A stretch of DNA of 64,000 nt from Enterobacter cloacae complex sp. ECNIH7 (GTDB taxonomy: Bacteria; Pseudomonadota; Gammaproteobacteria; Enterobacterales; Enterobacteriaceae), in contig NZ_CP017990.1 of NCBI RefSeq assembly GCF_002208095.1, positions 806,001-870,000 on the forward strand, in the 5' to 3' direction. Position numbers and translations under genes: made by a program. How positions within the stretch are numbered: position 1 is the first letter of the stretch; the number at the start of each line of letters is the position of its first letter. The notes under the pieces are model-generated. The model did not search any database, was not told the DNA's origin, and saw nothing but the letters and a program-made list of their open reading frames with translations. Positions 46,209 through 55,936 of this stretch are shown in pieces.

Positions 46209-47580
46209 CCGGCATTCCCAGCACGCGCACCAGCTCTTCGATCGTGGTCAGCCCTTGTTCTACGGCCATGCAGCCGTGCTCAAAAAGAGAAATCATTCCC
46301 GCCTGCCGGGCACTCGCCTCTATCACTTCGATTCCCGCCCCGCTGGCAATGGCCTGACGCAGGGCATTGTCGATCGCCAGCACTTCAAAAATGGCCACGC
46401 GGCCATAAAAACCGTGATAACAGCGATCGCAGCCGGTGGGCTGCCAGCGTGGAAGCGGTCTGGACCATACGGCGTGCGGTAATTCAGCATGCTCGCTGGC
46501 TTCCCGGCGACAGTGCGGACACAAACGCCGGACCAGTCTCTGGGCAATCACCATCGACAGCGCGGAAGATATCATCCAGCGCGCGACGCCCATCTGCTCC
46601 AGGCGAATCAGGGTTTCCGTCGTTGAGTTGGTGTGCAGCGTTGACAGTACCAGATGACCGGTCTGGGCGGCATTAATGGCAATTTCTGCCGTTTCGCCGT
46701 CACGGATTTCGCCGACCATAATGATGTCTGGATCTTGACGTAGTAGCGCCCTCAGCACGCTCTGGAATGTTAAACCCGCCCGGGGATTAATCTGCGTCTG
46801 GTTTAATCCCGCAAGGGGGATCTCAATGGGATCCTCTACGCTACAGATGTTGACGTCGGGGGTGTTACGCGCCTGCAGCGCGCTGTACAGCGTCACGGTT
46901 TTGCCGCTGCCGGTAGGGCCGGTGACCAGAATCAGCCCCTGCGGCTGGTGGAGGACCTCATTAAAACAGGCCAGTTGTTCTGCGCTCATACCAAGCGCTT
47001 TCGGCTCAAGAGCCTGCTGAACCTGATGCAGCAGACGCAGCACAATTTTCTCACCACCGTTGCAGGGAAGCGTTGCGATCCGAAACGAGACCGGCGCGTT
47101 TGCCAGCTCAATCGTAAACTGACCGTCCTGAGGTAAACGACGTTCAGCAATATCCAGATTACCCAGCACCTTTAAACGAGCGCTGAACAGGCTTGCCTGC
47201 GAGGCGGAAAGCGGAGGCTGGGGACAAAGAACCCCGTCGATGCGTAAACGGATCTGGCATGCGTGCTCCATCGGTTCGATATGAATGTCGGAGGCGCGCT
47301 GGCTGATTGCCTGCTGCAGCGTGTGGTTGAGGATATCCACCGTCGAGTGTGTTTGCGAAACGACGGGCAGATGCGATTGTGACGTTAGCTGCCGGTGTTT
47401 TTCCATACGCTCAGCGCTCCAGCACTCAATATCAATCCGTTTCTGGGTCGCGAAGCGCAGCGCCTCCATGAGTTCAGCCGCGGGGCTGCCCACGACGGCG
47501 ATGCTGACCATGTCACTGTCGCTGGTGAGCAGCAGAGCGTGATGGCGCTGACAAAGCGCCACGAGTTGATCGGTATTCAT
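46198..47580 (-). CDS. hofB: Type IV pilus assembly ATPase HofB (PilB/GspE)
   Basis: 460 residues. Walker A TGPTGSGKT is near 220-228, followed by an Asp box, Walker B (DPDIIMVGEIRDGET) and a zinc tetracysteine (CPHC ... CDRC, about 358-395). It powers pilin polymerisation with HofC. It follows ppdD by ten bases. It is intact by length. Confidence 0.94.
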   Translation of the reverse strand: MNTDQLVALCQRHHALLLTSDSDMVSIAVVGSPAAELMEALRFATQKRIDIECWSAERMEKHRQLTSQSHLPVVSQTHSTVDILNHTLQQAISQRASDIHIEPMEHACQIRLRIDGVLCPQPPLSASQASLFSARLKVLGNLDIAERRLPQDGQFTIELANAPVSFRIATLPCNGGEKIVLRLLHQVQQALEPKALGMSAEQLACFNEVLHQPQGLILVTGPTGSGKTVTLYSALQARNTPDVNICSVEDPIEIPLAGLNQTQINPRAGLTFQSVLRALLRQDPDIIMVGEIRDGETAEIAINAAQTGHLVLSTLHTNSTTETLIRLEQMGVARWMISSALSMVIAQRLVRRLCPHCRREASEHAELPHAVWSRPLPRWQPTGCDRCYHGFYGRVAIFEVLAIDNALRQAIASGAGIEVIEASARQAGMISLFEHGCMAVEQGLTTIEELVRVLGMPDGC

Positions 47581-47590
47581 TATCCGCTCC

Positions 47591-48028
47591 TCAGTTATTG
47601 TCGAAGCGGAAAACGTCTTCGCAGGCCTGTTTCAGGGCGCTGTCCGCGCTGATGTTGCAGTCGCGCGTCCAGCCCGTCATACCGTTGCCGTCGCTCCACC
47701 GTGGCGTCATGGTTACCGTCAGCCCGTTAAGACTCTCCTGTCCTGTTAAGGTCACGGTCCCTTTCGCCACGCTCATTCCTGAAACGTAGCGTGTCGTGGT
47801 GGGGGAAGGGATACCGTTACTGCCGGCGTCGCAGCTCTCCACGCCACCGTGATCCAGCGCGCAAAGCTCGATGGCCGTGCGGTAGGGAACGAAGGTTTGC
47901 AGCATATCGGTCAGCGCCGCCTTGCGCAGGTAGTTCTGATAGGCGGGAACGCCGATGGCGCTCAGAATCGCAATGATGCCAATGACAACCATCAGCTCAA
48001 TGAGTGTGAATCCTTGTTGTCTGTCCAT
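47591..48028 (-). CDS. ppdD: Major type IV prepilin PpdD
   Basis: 145 residues. A short leader MDRQQG is followed by the class III cleavage site G/FTLIELMVVIGIIAIL, with Glu5 of the mature pilin and a hydrophobic helix. Cysteines late in the chain (about 123 and 136) probably form the pilin disulphide. It is the first gene of the hof operon. Prepilin peptidase and retraction genes are not in this window. Confidence 0.95.
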   Translation of the reverse strand: MDRQQGFTLIELMVVIGIIAILSAIGVPAYQNYLRKAALTDMLQTFVPYRTAIELCALDHGGVESCDAGSNGIPSPTTTRYVSGMSVAKGTVTLTGQESLNGLTVTMTPRWSDGNGMTGWTRDCNISADSALKQACEDVFRFDNN

Positions 48029-48175
48029 ATCTGCTCCTTATGCAAAGTGCCGCTACTTTGTCAGTGGGAAAGAGCAGAAACGAGAGGCAAAAAAGGGAAC
48101 GGGAAGGAGGCTTCCAAGAATTTTTTCAGTGTTGCACGGCAGAACAGTAGATCTGCGAGCGGGGCTGAAATTCCC

Positions 48176-48196
48176 CTCTCCGGGTGGAGAGGGGAG
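48176..48196. repeat. Palindromic intergenic element between ppdD and nadC
   Basis: CCCTCTCC and GGAGAGGG form an 8-bp inverted repeat in the sequence CCCCTCTCCGGGTGGAGAGGGG, just beyond the nadC stop. The core is the same as in the yabI-thiQ element at 1034-1054. It may serve as a terminator-like hairpin for nadC, although no T-run follows. Confidence 0.55.
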
Positions 48197-48202
48197 AATG
48201 CG

Positions 48203-49735
<1,533 letters not shown>

Positions 49736-49744
49736 GGAGATACC

Positions 49745-50599
49745 ATGACGTTGTTTACCATGCTGCTGGTTATCATCGCTGAACGCCTGTTCAAGCTCGG
49801 CGAACACTGGCATCTGGATCACCGGCTGGAGGTGTTATTCCGCCGGATCAAGCATTTTTCCATGCTGCGCACGCTGCTGATGATGGCAGGGGTGATGGTC
49901 ATTACGTTCCTGCTCCTGCGCTCGCTGTACGGACTCTTTTTCAACGTGCCGCTGCTGGTGGTGTGGATCCTGCTCGGCGTGCTGTGCATAGGCGCAGGCA
50001 AGGTGCGTTTGCACTATCACGCCTACCTGAAAGCCGCCTCCCGTGACGATGCCCATGCGCGCGGTGCCATGGCGAGCGAGCTGACGATGATCCACGGCGT
50101 GCCGCCTGACTGCGACGAGCGCGAGTTTCTACGCGAGCTGCAAAACGCGCTGCTGTGGATTAACTTCCGCTACTACCTTGCTCCGCTGTTCTGGTTCGTG
50201 GTGGGCGGTCCGTGGGGGCCGGTGCTGCTGATGGGATATGCGTTTCTGCGCGCCTGGCAGACCTGGCTCGCCCGTTATCTGACGCCGCACGAACGCCTGC
50301 AGTCCGGTATTGACGCCATCCTGCACGTGATCGACTGGCTCCCGGTGCGTCTGGTAGGCGTGGTGTACGCGTTAATTGGTCACGGTGAAAAAGCGCTGCC
50401 CGCATGGTTCGCCTCGCTTGCCGATCGCCATACGTCGCAGTACCAGGTGCTAACGCGTCTGGCGCAGTTCTCGCTGGCGCGTGAGCCGCATACCGACAAG
50501 ATTGAAACGCCGAAGGCCGCTGTCTCCATGGCGAAGAAAACGTCGTTTGTGGTGGTGATTATCGTGGCGCTGCTGACGATTTACGGCACGCTGGTGTAG
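49745..50599 (+). CDS. ampE: Inner membrane protein AmpE
   Basis: 284 residues, as in E. coli. Several membrane segments (about 1-16, 40-60, 62-82, 142-165 and the C-terminus). It belongs to the CobD/CbiB-like AmpE family; its biochemical role is unclear, though it is co-transcribed with ampD. It begins nine bases after ampD. Confidence 0.94.
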   Translation: MTLFTMLLVIIAERLFKLGEHWHLDHRLEVLFRRIKHFSMLRTLLMMAGVMVITFLLLRSLYGLFFNVPLLVVWILLGVLCIGAGKVRLHYHAYLKAASRDDAHARGAMASELTMIHGVPPDCDEREFLRELQNALLWINFRYYLAPLFWFVVGGPWGPVLLMGYAFLRAWQTWLARYLTPHERLQSGIDAILHVIDWLPVRLVGVVYALIGHGEKALPAWFASLADRHTSQYQVLTRLAQFSLAREPHTDKIETPKAAVSMAKKTSFVVVIIVALLTIYGTLV

Positions 50600-50617
50600 G
50601 CCAGCGCGCCGCAAAGG

Positions 50618-51568
50618 CTAAAGCGTATCCGCGGGCGGGATGCCGAAATCAGGCATCCCGTTTTCATTCCAGCGGACGAGCTTCAGTCGAGTATGGCGAT
50701 TCGGATCGTACAGCGGGTCGCCCTCAATTTCGGTGTAATTCCGCGCGTGATACACCAGCACATCTTCTCCTTCCGGCGTTTGCGTAAAGCTGTTGTGTCC
50801 CGGGCCGAACTGGCGGTTTTCATAGCTGGTAACGAACACCGGACGCGGGGATTTGTGCCAGTTTGCCGGATTTTGCGGATCGGCATTCAGGTCTATCCAC
50901 AGTAGACCCATGCAGTAGTTCTCGTCGGTCGCGCTGGCGGAGTAGCTGATAAACAGCTTATTGCCGTGAACCAGCACCGCCGGGCCTTCGTTGACCCAAA
51001 ACCCGCGACGCTCCCAGTCATACTCCGGCTTGCTGAGCATCACCGGCTCGCCTTTCAGCGTCCAGGGGTTCTCCATTTCACAGAGATAAAGATTGGAGTT
51101 TCCGGTGATGTCCGGCGCTTTTTGCGCCCACAGATACCAGCGTTTCCCCTGATGAACAAAGGTGGTGGCGTCCAGAGCGAAGGTATCGAAAGGCGTTTTG
51201 ATTTGCCCTTTTTCCACCCACGTGCCGGCTAGCGGATCGCCGTCGGCACATTCAATGGCGAACATACGGTGCTGGAACATCCCGAGCGCGTCGAGCGCCT
51301 GGGTGTGCGTCGCAGCAAAATAGATGTACCACTTCCCGTCAATGTGATGCAGTTCCGGCGCCCAGATCAGCTGGCTCATCGGGCCGGTGTCGGGCTTGCG
51401 CCAGACCACCACTTCTTCGGCATTACGTAAGCCTTCAAGAGACTCTGCGCGGCGGATTGCCAGCCTGTCGTACTCCGGCACGGAGGCGATAAAATAGTAC
51501 AGCCCCTCGTGGCGTAAAATGTACGGATCGGCGCGTTGTTCAATAAACGGGTTTGGCCAGGTTTGCAT
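50618..51568 (-). CDS. Glycoside hydrolase family 43 enzyme (probable arabinofuranosidase/xylosidase)
   Basis: 316 residues and no signal peptide, so probably cytoplasmic. The five-bladed propeller family signs are visible: base Asp14 in RADPYI, supporting Asp133 in LDATTF and acid Glu194 in VNEGPAV. GH43 enzymes cleave alpha-L-arabinofuranosyl or beta-D-xylosyl links; the exact substrate cannot be read from the sequence. It lies ten bases after a GPH-family transporter, suggesting uptake and cleavage of a plant oligosaccharide or glycoside. E. coli K-12 has no gene here between ampE and aroP. Confidence 0.85.
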   Translation of the reverse strand: MQTWPNPFIEQRADPYILRHEGLYYFIASVPEYDRLAIRRAESLEGLRNAEEVVVWRKPDTGPMSQLIWAPELHHIDGKWYIYFAATHTQALDALGMFQHRMFAIECADGDPLAGTWVEKGQIKTPFDTFALDATTFVHQGKRWYLWAQKAPDITGNSNLYLCEMENPWTLKGEPVMLSKPEYDWERRGFWVNEGPAVLVHGNKLFISYSASATDENYCMGLLWIDLNADPQNPANWHKSPRPVFVTSYENRQFGPGHNSFTQTPEGEDVLVYHARNYTEIEGDPLYDPNRHTRLKLVRWNENGMPDFGIPPADTL

Positions 51569-51578
51569 TCGGCTTTCC

Positions 51579-52976
51579 TTATTTTGTCTCAGCGACTTTG
51601 AGTTCCTGATAATCGTTCAGCTCGCGGTAGTTATTGCGACGCTTTTCCAGATCGGACTGGATCTGCTTCATGGTTTCGCGGTCCACTTTCAGCAGGCGCA
51701 CCACGCCCGCGGTAATTAAGTATCCAATGCCGGGAATGACGGTAAAGAGCAGCACGATCCCATTAATGGCGTTCGCGCTCTGCGCTTTTGCGCCCGCGTC
51801 ATAACCGTACCAGGAGAGCAGGAAGCCGACCATCGCCCCGGCAATCGCCAGCCCCAGCTTCAGGAAGAAGATGTTGCCGGAGAAGCTGATCCCGGTGATG
51901 CGCTTACCGGTCTTCCACTCGCCGTAGTCGTCCACGTCGGCCATCAGCGACCAGTGCAGCGGAGACGGGATCTGGTGCAGGATGTTCAGCAGGAAGTAGA
52001 GCACCACGATGGTGACGGTGGCTTTCGGGTCGAAGAAATAAAAGGCGGTTGAGAAAATCGCCAGAACGATATTGGTCCAGAAGAAGACCTTGAGCTTACA
52101 CCAGCGGTCGGTCAGCACTTTTGCCAGCACGCTGCCGAGCATCATGCCGACCACGCCCAGGCTGATAAACAGCGTGGCGAAATGGGTGCTCTGGCCCATC
52201 ACCCAGGTGACGTAATACATGGTGGCCGCCATGCGGATAAAGCCCGGGCAGACGTTGCACAGGGTCAGGAGCAGAATGCGTACCCACTGGTCGTTCTTCC
52301 ACACGTCTTTCAGATCGTTTTTCAGCTCGTCGTTGGTCTGTACCGCCGGACGCACGCGCTCGCGCACGGTGGCGAAGCAGAACAGGAACATGCAGGTCCC
52401 AATCAGCGCCAGAACGGTCATCGCCATCTGGTAGCCTTTGGCTTTGTTATCCCCGCCAAACCAGTCGGCCATCGGCAGCAGCGTTAATGAGAGCAGCAGT
52501 GTGGCGATACCGACCAGCACGAAGCGATACGACTGGCAGGCCACGCGCTCTTTTGGATCGTTGGTGATCACCCCGCCCAGCGAGCAGTAGGGAATGTTGA
52601 TGGCCGTATAGGTCAAAGAGAGCAGGAAGTAGGTGACAAACGCATAGATAACTTTGCTGTTATAGCTCCACTCCGGCGTGGTGAACATCAGGATGCTGAA
52701 CAGCGCGTAGGGGAAGGCGATCCACAGCAGCCATGGACGAAACCGGCCATATTTGCTGCGGGTACGGTCAGCAATCGCGCCCATGATCGGGTCCGTTACG
52801 GCGTCAATCACGCGCACGGAAAGCAGCAGCACGCCGACCAGCGCAGGGGCGAGGCCAAAAATATCCGTATAAAAATAGTTAACAAACAGCATGATGGCGC
52901 CGAAGATGATATTGCATCCCGCGTCGCCCATCCCATAGCCGATCTTTTCTTTTACTGACAGTGTGTTGTTATCCAT
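51579..52976 (-). CDS. GPH-family glycoside:cation symporter
   Basis: 465 residues with about twelve membrane segments. The N-terminal YGMGDAGCNIIFG and the DAVTDPIMGAIADRTRSKYGR loop (about 58-78) are typical of the glycoside-pentoside-hexuronide (MelB/XynP/YicJ) family. Sugar specificity is unknown; the adjoining GH43 gene suggests a pentose-containing glycoside. The pair forms a two-gene operon read leftward, first gene the transporter. Confidence 0.87.
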   Translation of the reverse strand: MDNNTLSVKEKIGYGMGDAGCNIIFGAIMLFVNYFYTDIFGLAPALVGVLLLSVRVIDAVTDPIMGAIADRTRSKYGRFRPWLLWIAFPYALFSILMFTTPEWSYNSKVIYAFVTYFLLSLTYTAINIPYCSLGGVITNDPKERVACQSYRFVLVGIATLLLSLTLLPMADWFGGDNKAKGYQMAMTVLALIGTCMFLFCFATVRERVRPAVQTNDELKNDLKDVWKNDQWVRILLLTLCNVCPGFIRMAATMYYVTWVMGQSTHFATLFISLGVVGMMLGSVLAKVLTDRWCKLKVFFWTNIVLAIFSTAFYFFDPKATVTIVVLYFLLNILHQIPSPLHWSLMADVDDYGEWKTGKRITGISFSGNIFFLKLGLAIAGAMVGFLLSWYGYDAGAKAQSANAINGIVLLFTVIPGIGYLITAGVVRLLKVDRETMKQIQSDLEKRRNNYRELNDYQELKVAETK

Positions 52977-53104
52977 CGACAGCTCTCCGGTTTACGGTAT
53001 GGAGAGAATTATTTGCTGGCAAAGGAATATATGCGTTGCAGTATCAGGGCGGTGATATGGATAAATGCGCTGTGGGCATGAAAGTGTGAGGGAGGTAACA
53101 ACGC

Positions 53105-53130
53105 GCGGCACCCGCAAAAGCAGGTGCCGC
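53105..53130 (-). terminator. Hairpin after aroP
   Basis: An 8-bp stem GCGGCACC/GGTGCCGC with a 10-base loop lies just beyond the aroP stop. No T-run follows on the minus strand, so it may be a weak or factor-dependent terminator. Confidence 0.55.
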
Positions 53131-53140
53131 GAAGAGAGGC

Positions 53141-54511
53141 TTAGTGTGCCTTCATGGCATTACGGCTTTTCTGACTGAACAGATAGCCCACGCCCAGGAT
53201 CGCAATCCAGACCGGGATCAGGTAGACGGAAATCGCCATACCCGGGGTGATCAGCATAATCACCAGCACGGCTGCCATAAACAGCAGGCAGATCCAGTTA
53301 CCCAGCGGATAGAGCAGGGCAGGGAAGCGCGTGGTGACGCCCTGCTGCTGCTTGGCGCGGCGGAACTTCATGTGCGCCAGGCTGATCATGGCCCAGTTGA
53401 TGACCAGGGCAGAGACCACCAGCGCCATCAGCAGGCCAAACGCCGATTCCGGAGCCATGTAGTTAATGAGCACGCACAGCGCGGTCACAACCGCCGAAAC
53501 CAGAATTGTGTTTACCGGCACGCCGCGTTTATCGACGTTGAGCAGCGCTTTTGGCGCGTTGCCCTGCTGGGCCAGGCCGAACAGCATGCGGCTGTTGCAG
53601 TACACGCAGCTATTGTAAACGGAGAGCGCTGCGGTCAGCACCACGATGTTCAGAGCGTTAGCGACAAAGGTGTCGCCCAGCTCGTGGAAGATCAGCACAA
53701 ACGGGCTGGTGTCGGCGGTCACGCGCGTCCACGGCAGCAGGGAGAGCAGCACGGCCAGCGAGCCCACGTAGAAGATCAGAATGCGGTAGATAACCTGGTT
53801 AGTGGCTTTCGGAATGCTTTGCTCCGGGTTGTCGGCTTCAGCGGCGGTGATGCCCACGAGTTCCAGACCGCCGAAGGAGAACATAATGATGGCCATCATC
53901 ATTACCAGACCGGTCATACCGTGAGGCAGGAATCCGCCCTGTTCCCAGAGGTTGCGCACGGTTGCCTGCGGGCCGCCGTTGCCGCTGAACAGCAGCCAGC
54001 CGCCGAAGATAATCATCGCCACTACGGCAATGACCTTGATGATGGCAAACCAGAACTCCATTTCACCGAACACTTTTACGTTGGTCAGGTTAATGGCGTT
54101 AATAATGACGAAGAAAGCGGCTGCGGAAGCCCAGGTTGGGATCTCGGGATACCAGAACTGAATGTATTTCCCAACGGCGGTAAGCTCGGCCATGGCAACC
54201 AGAACGTACAGGACCCAGTAGTTCCAGCCCGAGGCGAAACCGGCAAAGCTGCCCCAGTATTTATAGGCAAAGTGGCTGAAGGAGCCTGCGACCGGCTCTT
54301 CAACGACCATTTCACCCAGCTGGCGCATGATCAGAAAAGCAATGAAACCCGCAATCGCGTAACCCAAAATAATGCCCGGACCGGCAGACTGGATAACGGA
54401 TGCGCTGCCCAGAAACAGGCCGGTACCAATCGCACCGCCCAGTGCGATGAGCTGTATATGGCGGTTTTTAAGCCCGCGCTTTAGCTGATCGCCGTGCTGT
54501 TGAGCTTCCAT
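53141..54511 (-). CDS. aroP: Aromatic amino acid permease AroP
   Basis: 456 residues with twelve membrane segments. The APC-family N-terminus LKNRHIQLIALGGAIGTGLF and the GWNYW motif are present. It imports phenylalanine, tyrosine and tryptophan with protons. In E. coli TyrR represses it; a TyrR-like box lies upstream at 54576-54593. It is divergent from pdhR. Confidence 0.96.
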   Translation of the reverse strand: MEAQQHGDQLKRGLKNRHIQLIALGGAIGTGLFLGSASVIQSAGPGIILGYAIAGFIAFLIMRQLGEMVVEEPVAGSFSHFAYKYWGSFAGFASGWNYWVLYVLVAMAELTAVGKYIQFWYPEIPTWASAAAFFVIINAINLTNVKVFGEMEFWFAIIKVIAVVAMIIFGGWLLFSGNGGPQATVRNLWEQGGFLPHGMTGLVMMMAIIMFSFGGLELVGITAAEADNPEQSIPKATNQVIYRILIFYVGSLAVLLSLLPWTRVTADTSPFVLIFHELGDTFVANALNIVVLTAALSVYNSCVYCNSRMLFGLAQQGNAPKALLNVDKRGVPVNTILVSAVVTALCVLINYMAPESAFGLLMALVVSALVINWAMISLAHMKFRRAKQQQGVTTRFPALLYPLGNWICLLFMAAVLVIMLITPGMAISVYLIPVWIAILGVGYLFSQKSRNAMKAH

Positions 54512-54999
54512 TTGAAACCTCGTGTGTGGTTGTTATGTTCACGCTGTGCGTGTGTAATTATGAAAATCCATATTCTGTATTTATTTCTTTACGGTTAACG
54601 AGACCGAAAAAAGCGGAGATGGCTTCCGTAAGCGCCAGAATAGTGATAAGTGCCTGCGAATGCACCTGCTTTATGAAGGGGTGATGACGACTTGAATAAA
54701 AAGAAAGCATTTGTAAATCGGTCCGCTCGTTGTTCCTCACCCAACCTATAGAATAGAAATGCGCCTTAAGTGGGCGAATTTTCATTATTTGCCTTGTTGA
54801 ATCGCTTCAGATTGCAAAAACCCTCGTTTCATTATGGTTAAAACTCCCTCTTTGGGAGTAATCAACTCATTTGTGCAAAGTTACATTTCTGAAACGTTAT
54901 TTCTGTAAGGTTGTTAAAATGTGCAGGGTTTACTGATTTCAATCAAAACCAATATGGACAGAAGGTGAATACTTTGTTACTTTAGCGATACGAAATAGA
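54512..54999. promoter_or_regulatory. aroP-pdhR divergent regulatory region
   Basis: A gap of about 490 bases with no gene I can support. At its aroP side, TGTATT-TATTTC-TTTACG (54576-54593) fits the TyrR box TGTAAA-N6-TTTACA with few changes. A weaker half-match TGTAAT...AATCCA lies at 54553-54570. At the other end is the PdhR site, listed separately. The middle is AT-rich and featureless to my eye. Confidence 0.6.
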
Positions 55000-55016
55000 A
55001 ATTGGTAAGACCAATT
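55000..55016 (+). promoter_or_regulatory. PdhR operator
   Basis: A perfect palindrome AATTGGTAAGACCAATT, matching the known PdhR consensus ATTGGTNNNACCAAT, lies 33 bases before the pdhR start. PdhR represses its own pdhR-aceEF-lpd promoter here, and pyruvate releases it. Confidence 0.93.
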
Positions 55017-55048
55017 GACTCCGGGCAAAAAGGCGTAAGACAGGGAAT

Positions 55049-55813
55049 ATGGCCTACAGCAAAATTCGCCAACCAAAACTATCTGATGTGATTGAGCAGC
55101 AGCTGGAGTTTTTAATCCTCGAAGGGACTCTGCGCCCGGGTGAGAAACTTCCGCCAGAACGCGAGCTGGCAAAACAGTTCGACGTTTCACGTCCCTCTCT
55201 GCGTGAGGCGATTCAACGTCTCGAAGCAAAGGGCTTGCTGCTTCGTCGCCAGGGCGGCGGAACCTTTGTGCAAAACAGCCTGTGGCAGAGCTTCAGCGAT
55301 CCGCTGGTAGAACTTCTCTCTGACCACCCAGAATCCCAGTTTGACCTGCTTGAGACCCGTCACGCGCTTGAAGGTATTGCGGCCTATTACGCCGCCCTTC
55401 GCAGCACTGATGAAGATCGCGTGCGTATCCGCGAACTGCATCAGGCCATTGAACGGGCACAGCAGTCCGGCGACTTAGACGCCGAGTCCAGCGCCGTCGT
55501 CCAGTATCAAATTGCCGTCACCGAAGCGGCCCACAACGTGGTGCTCCTCCATCTGCTACGCTGCATGGAGCCCATGCTGGCCCAGAACGTTCGTCAGAAT
55601 TTTGAATTGTTGTATGCCCGTAGGGACATGCTCCCACTGGTAAGCAACCATCGCACCCGAGTATTCGAGGCGATAATGGCCGGGGAACCGGAGCAGGCGC
55701 GCGAAGCGTCGCACCGCCATCTGGCTTTCATTGAGGAAATCTTGCTGGACCGCAGCCGTGAACAATCGCGTCGCGAACGTTCATTACGCCGCATACAGCA
55801 ACGAAAGGATTAA
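55049..55813 (+). CDS. pdhR: Pyruvate-responsive repressor PdhR
   Basis: 254 residues. GntR-type winged helix (about 8-75, with [20 protein letters not shown]) and an FCD effector domain that binds pyruvate. It represses pdhR-aceE-aceF-lpd and other respiratory genes. It is the first gene of the PDH operon. Confidence 0.97.
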   Translation: MAYSKIRQPKLSDVIEQQLEFLILEGTLRPGEKLPPERELAKQFDVSRPSLREAIQRLEAKGLLLRRQGGGTFVQNSLWQSFSDPLVELLSDHPESQFDLLETRHALEGIAAYYAALRSTDEDRVRIRELHQAIERAQQSGDLDAESSAVVQYQIAVTEAAHNVVLLHLLRCMEPMLAQNVRQNFELLYARRDMLPLVSNHRTRVFEAIMAGEPEQAREASHRHLAFIEEILLDRSREQSRRERSLRRIQQRKD

Positions 55814-55850
55814 GCGCCAGGTACTTTTAGAGCGCGGCAACTAAACGCAG

Positions 55851-55896
55851 AACCTGTCTTATTGTGTTCTTGCCCAAGAGCACAATGGGACAGGTT
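55851..55896 (+). other. Stem-loop in the pdhR-aceE gap
   Basis: AACCTGTC (55851-55858) pairs with GACAGGTT (55889-55896), and an inner ATTGTG (55861-55866) pairs with CACAAT (55881-55886). I recall a similar hairpin in E. coli. No T-run follows. It could stabilise the aceEF message or adjust pdhR/aceE ratios. Confidence 0.6.
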
Positions 55897-55936
55897 CCAG
55901 ACAAATCAACGTATTAGATAGATAAGGAATACCCCC

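Noticed and set aside
54558..54785. 75-codon minus-strand frame in the aroP-pdhR gap
   Set aside because: It covers the predicted TyrR site and has no recognisable domain or strong ribosome site.
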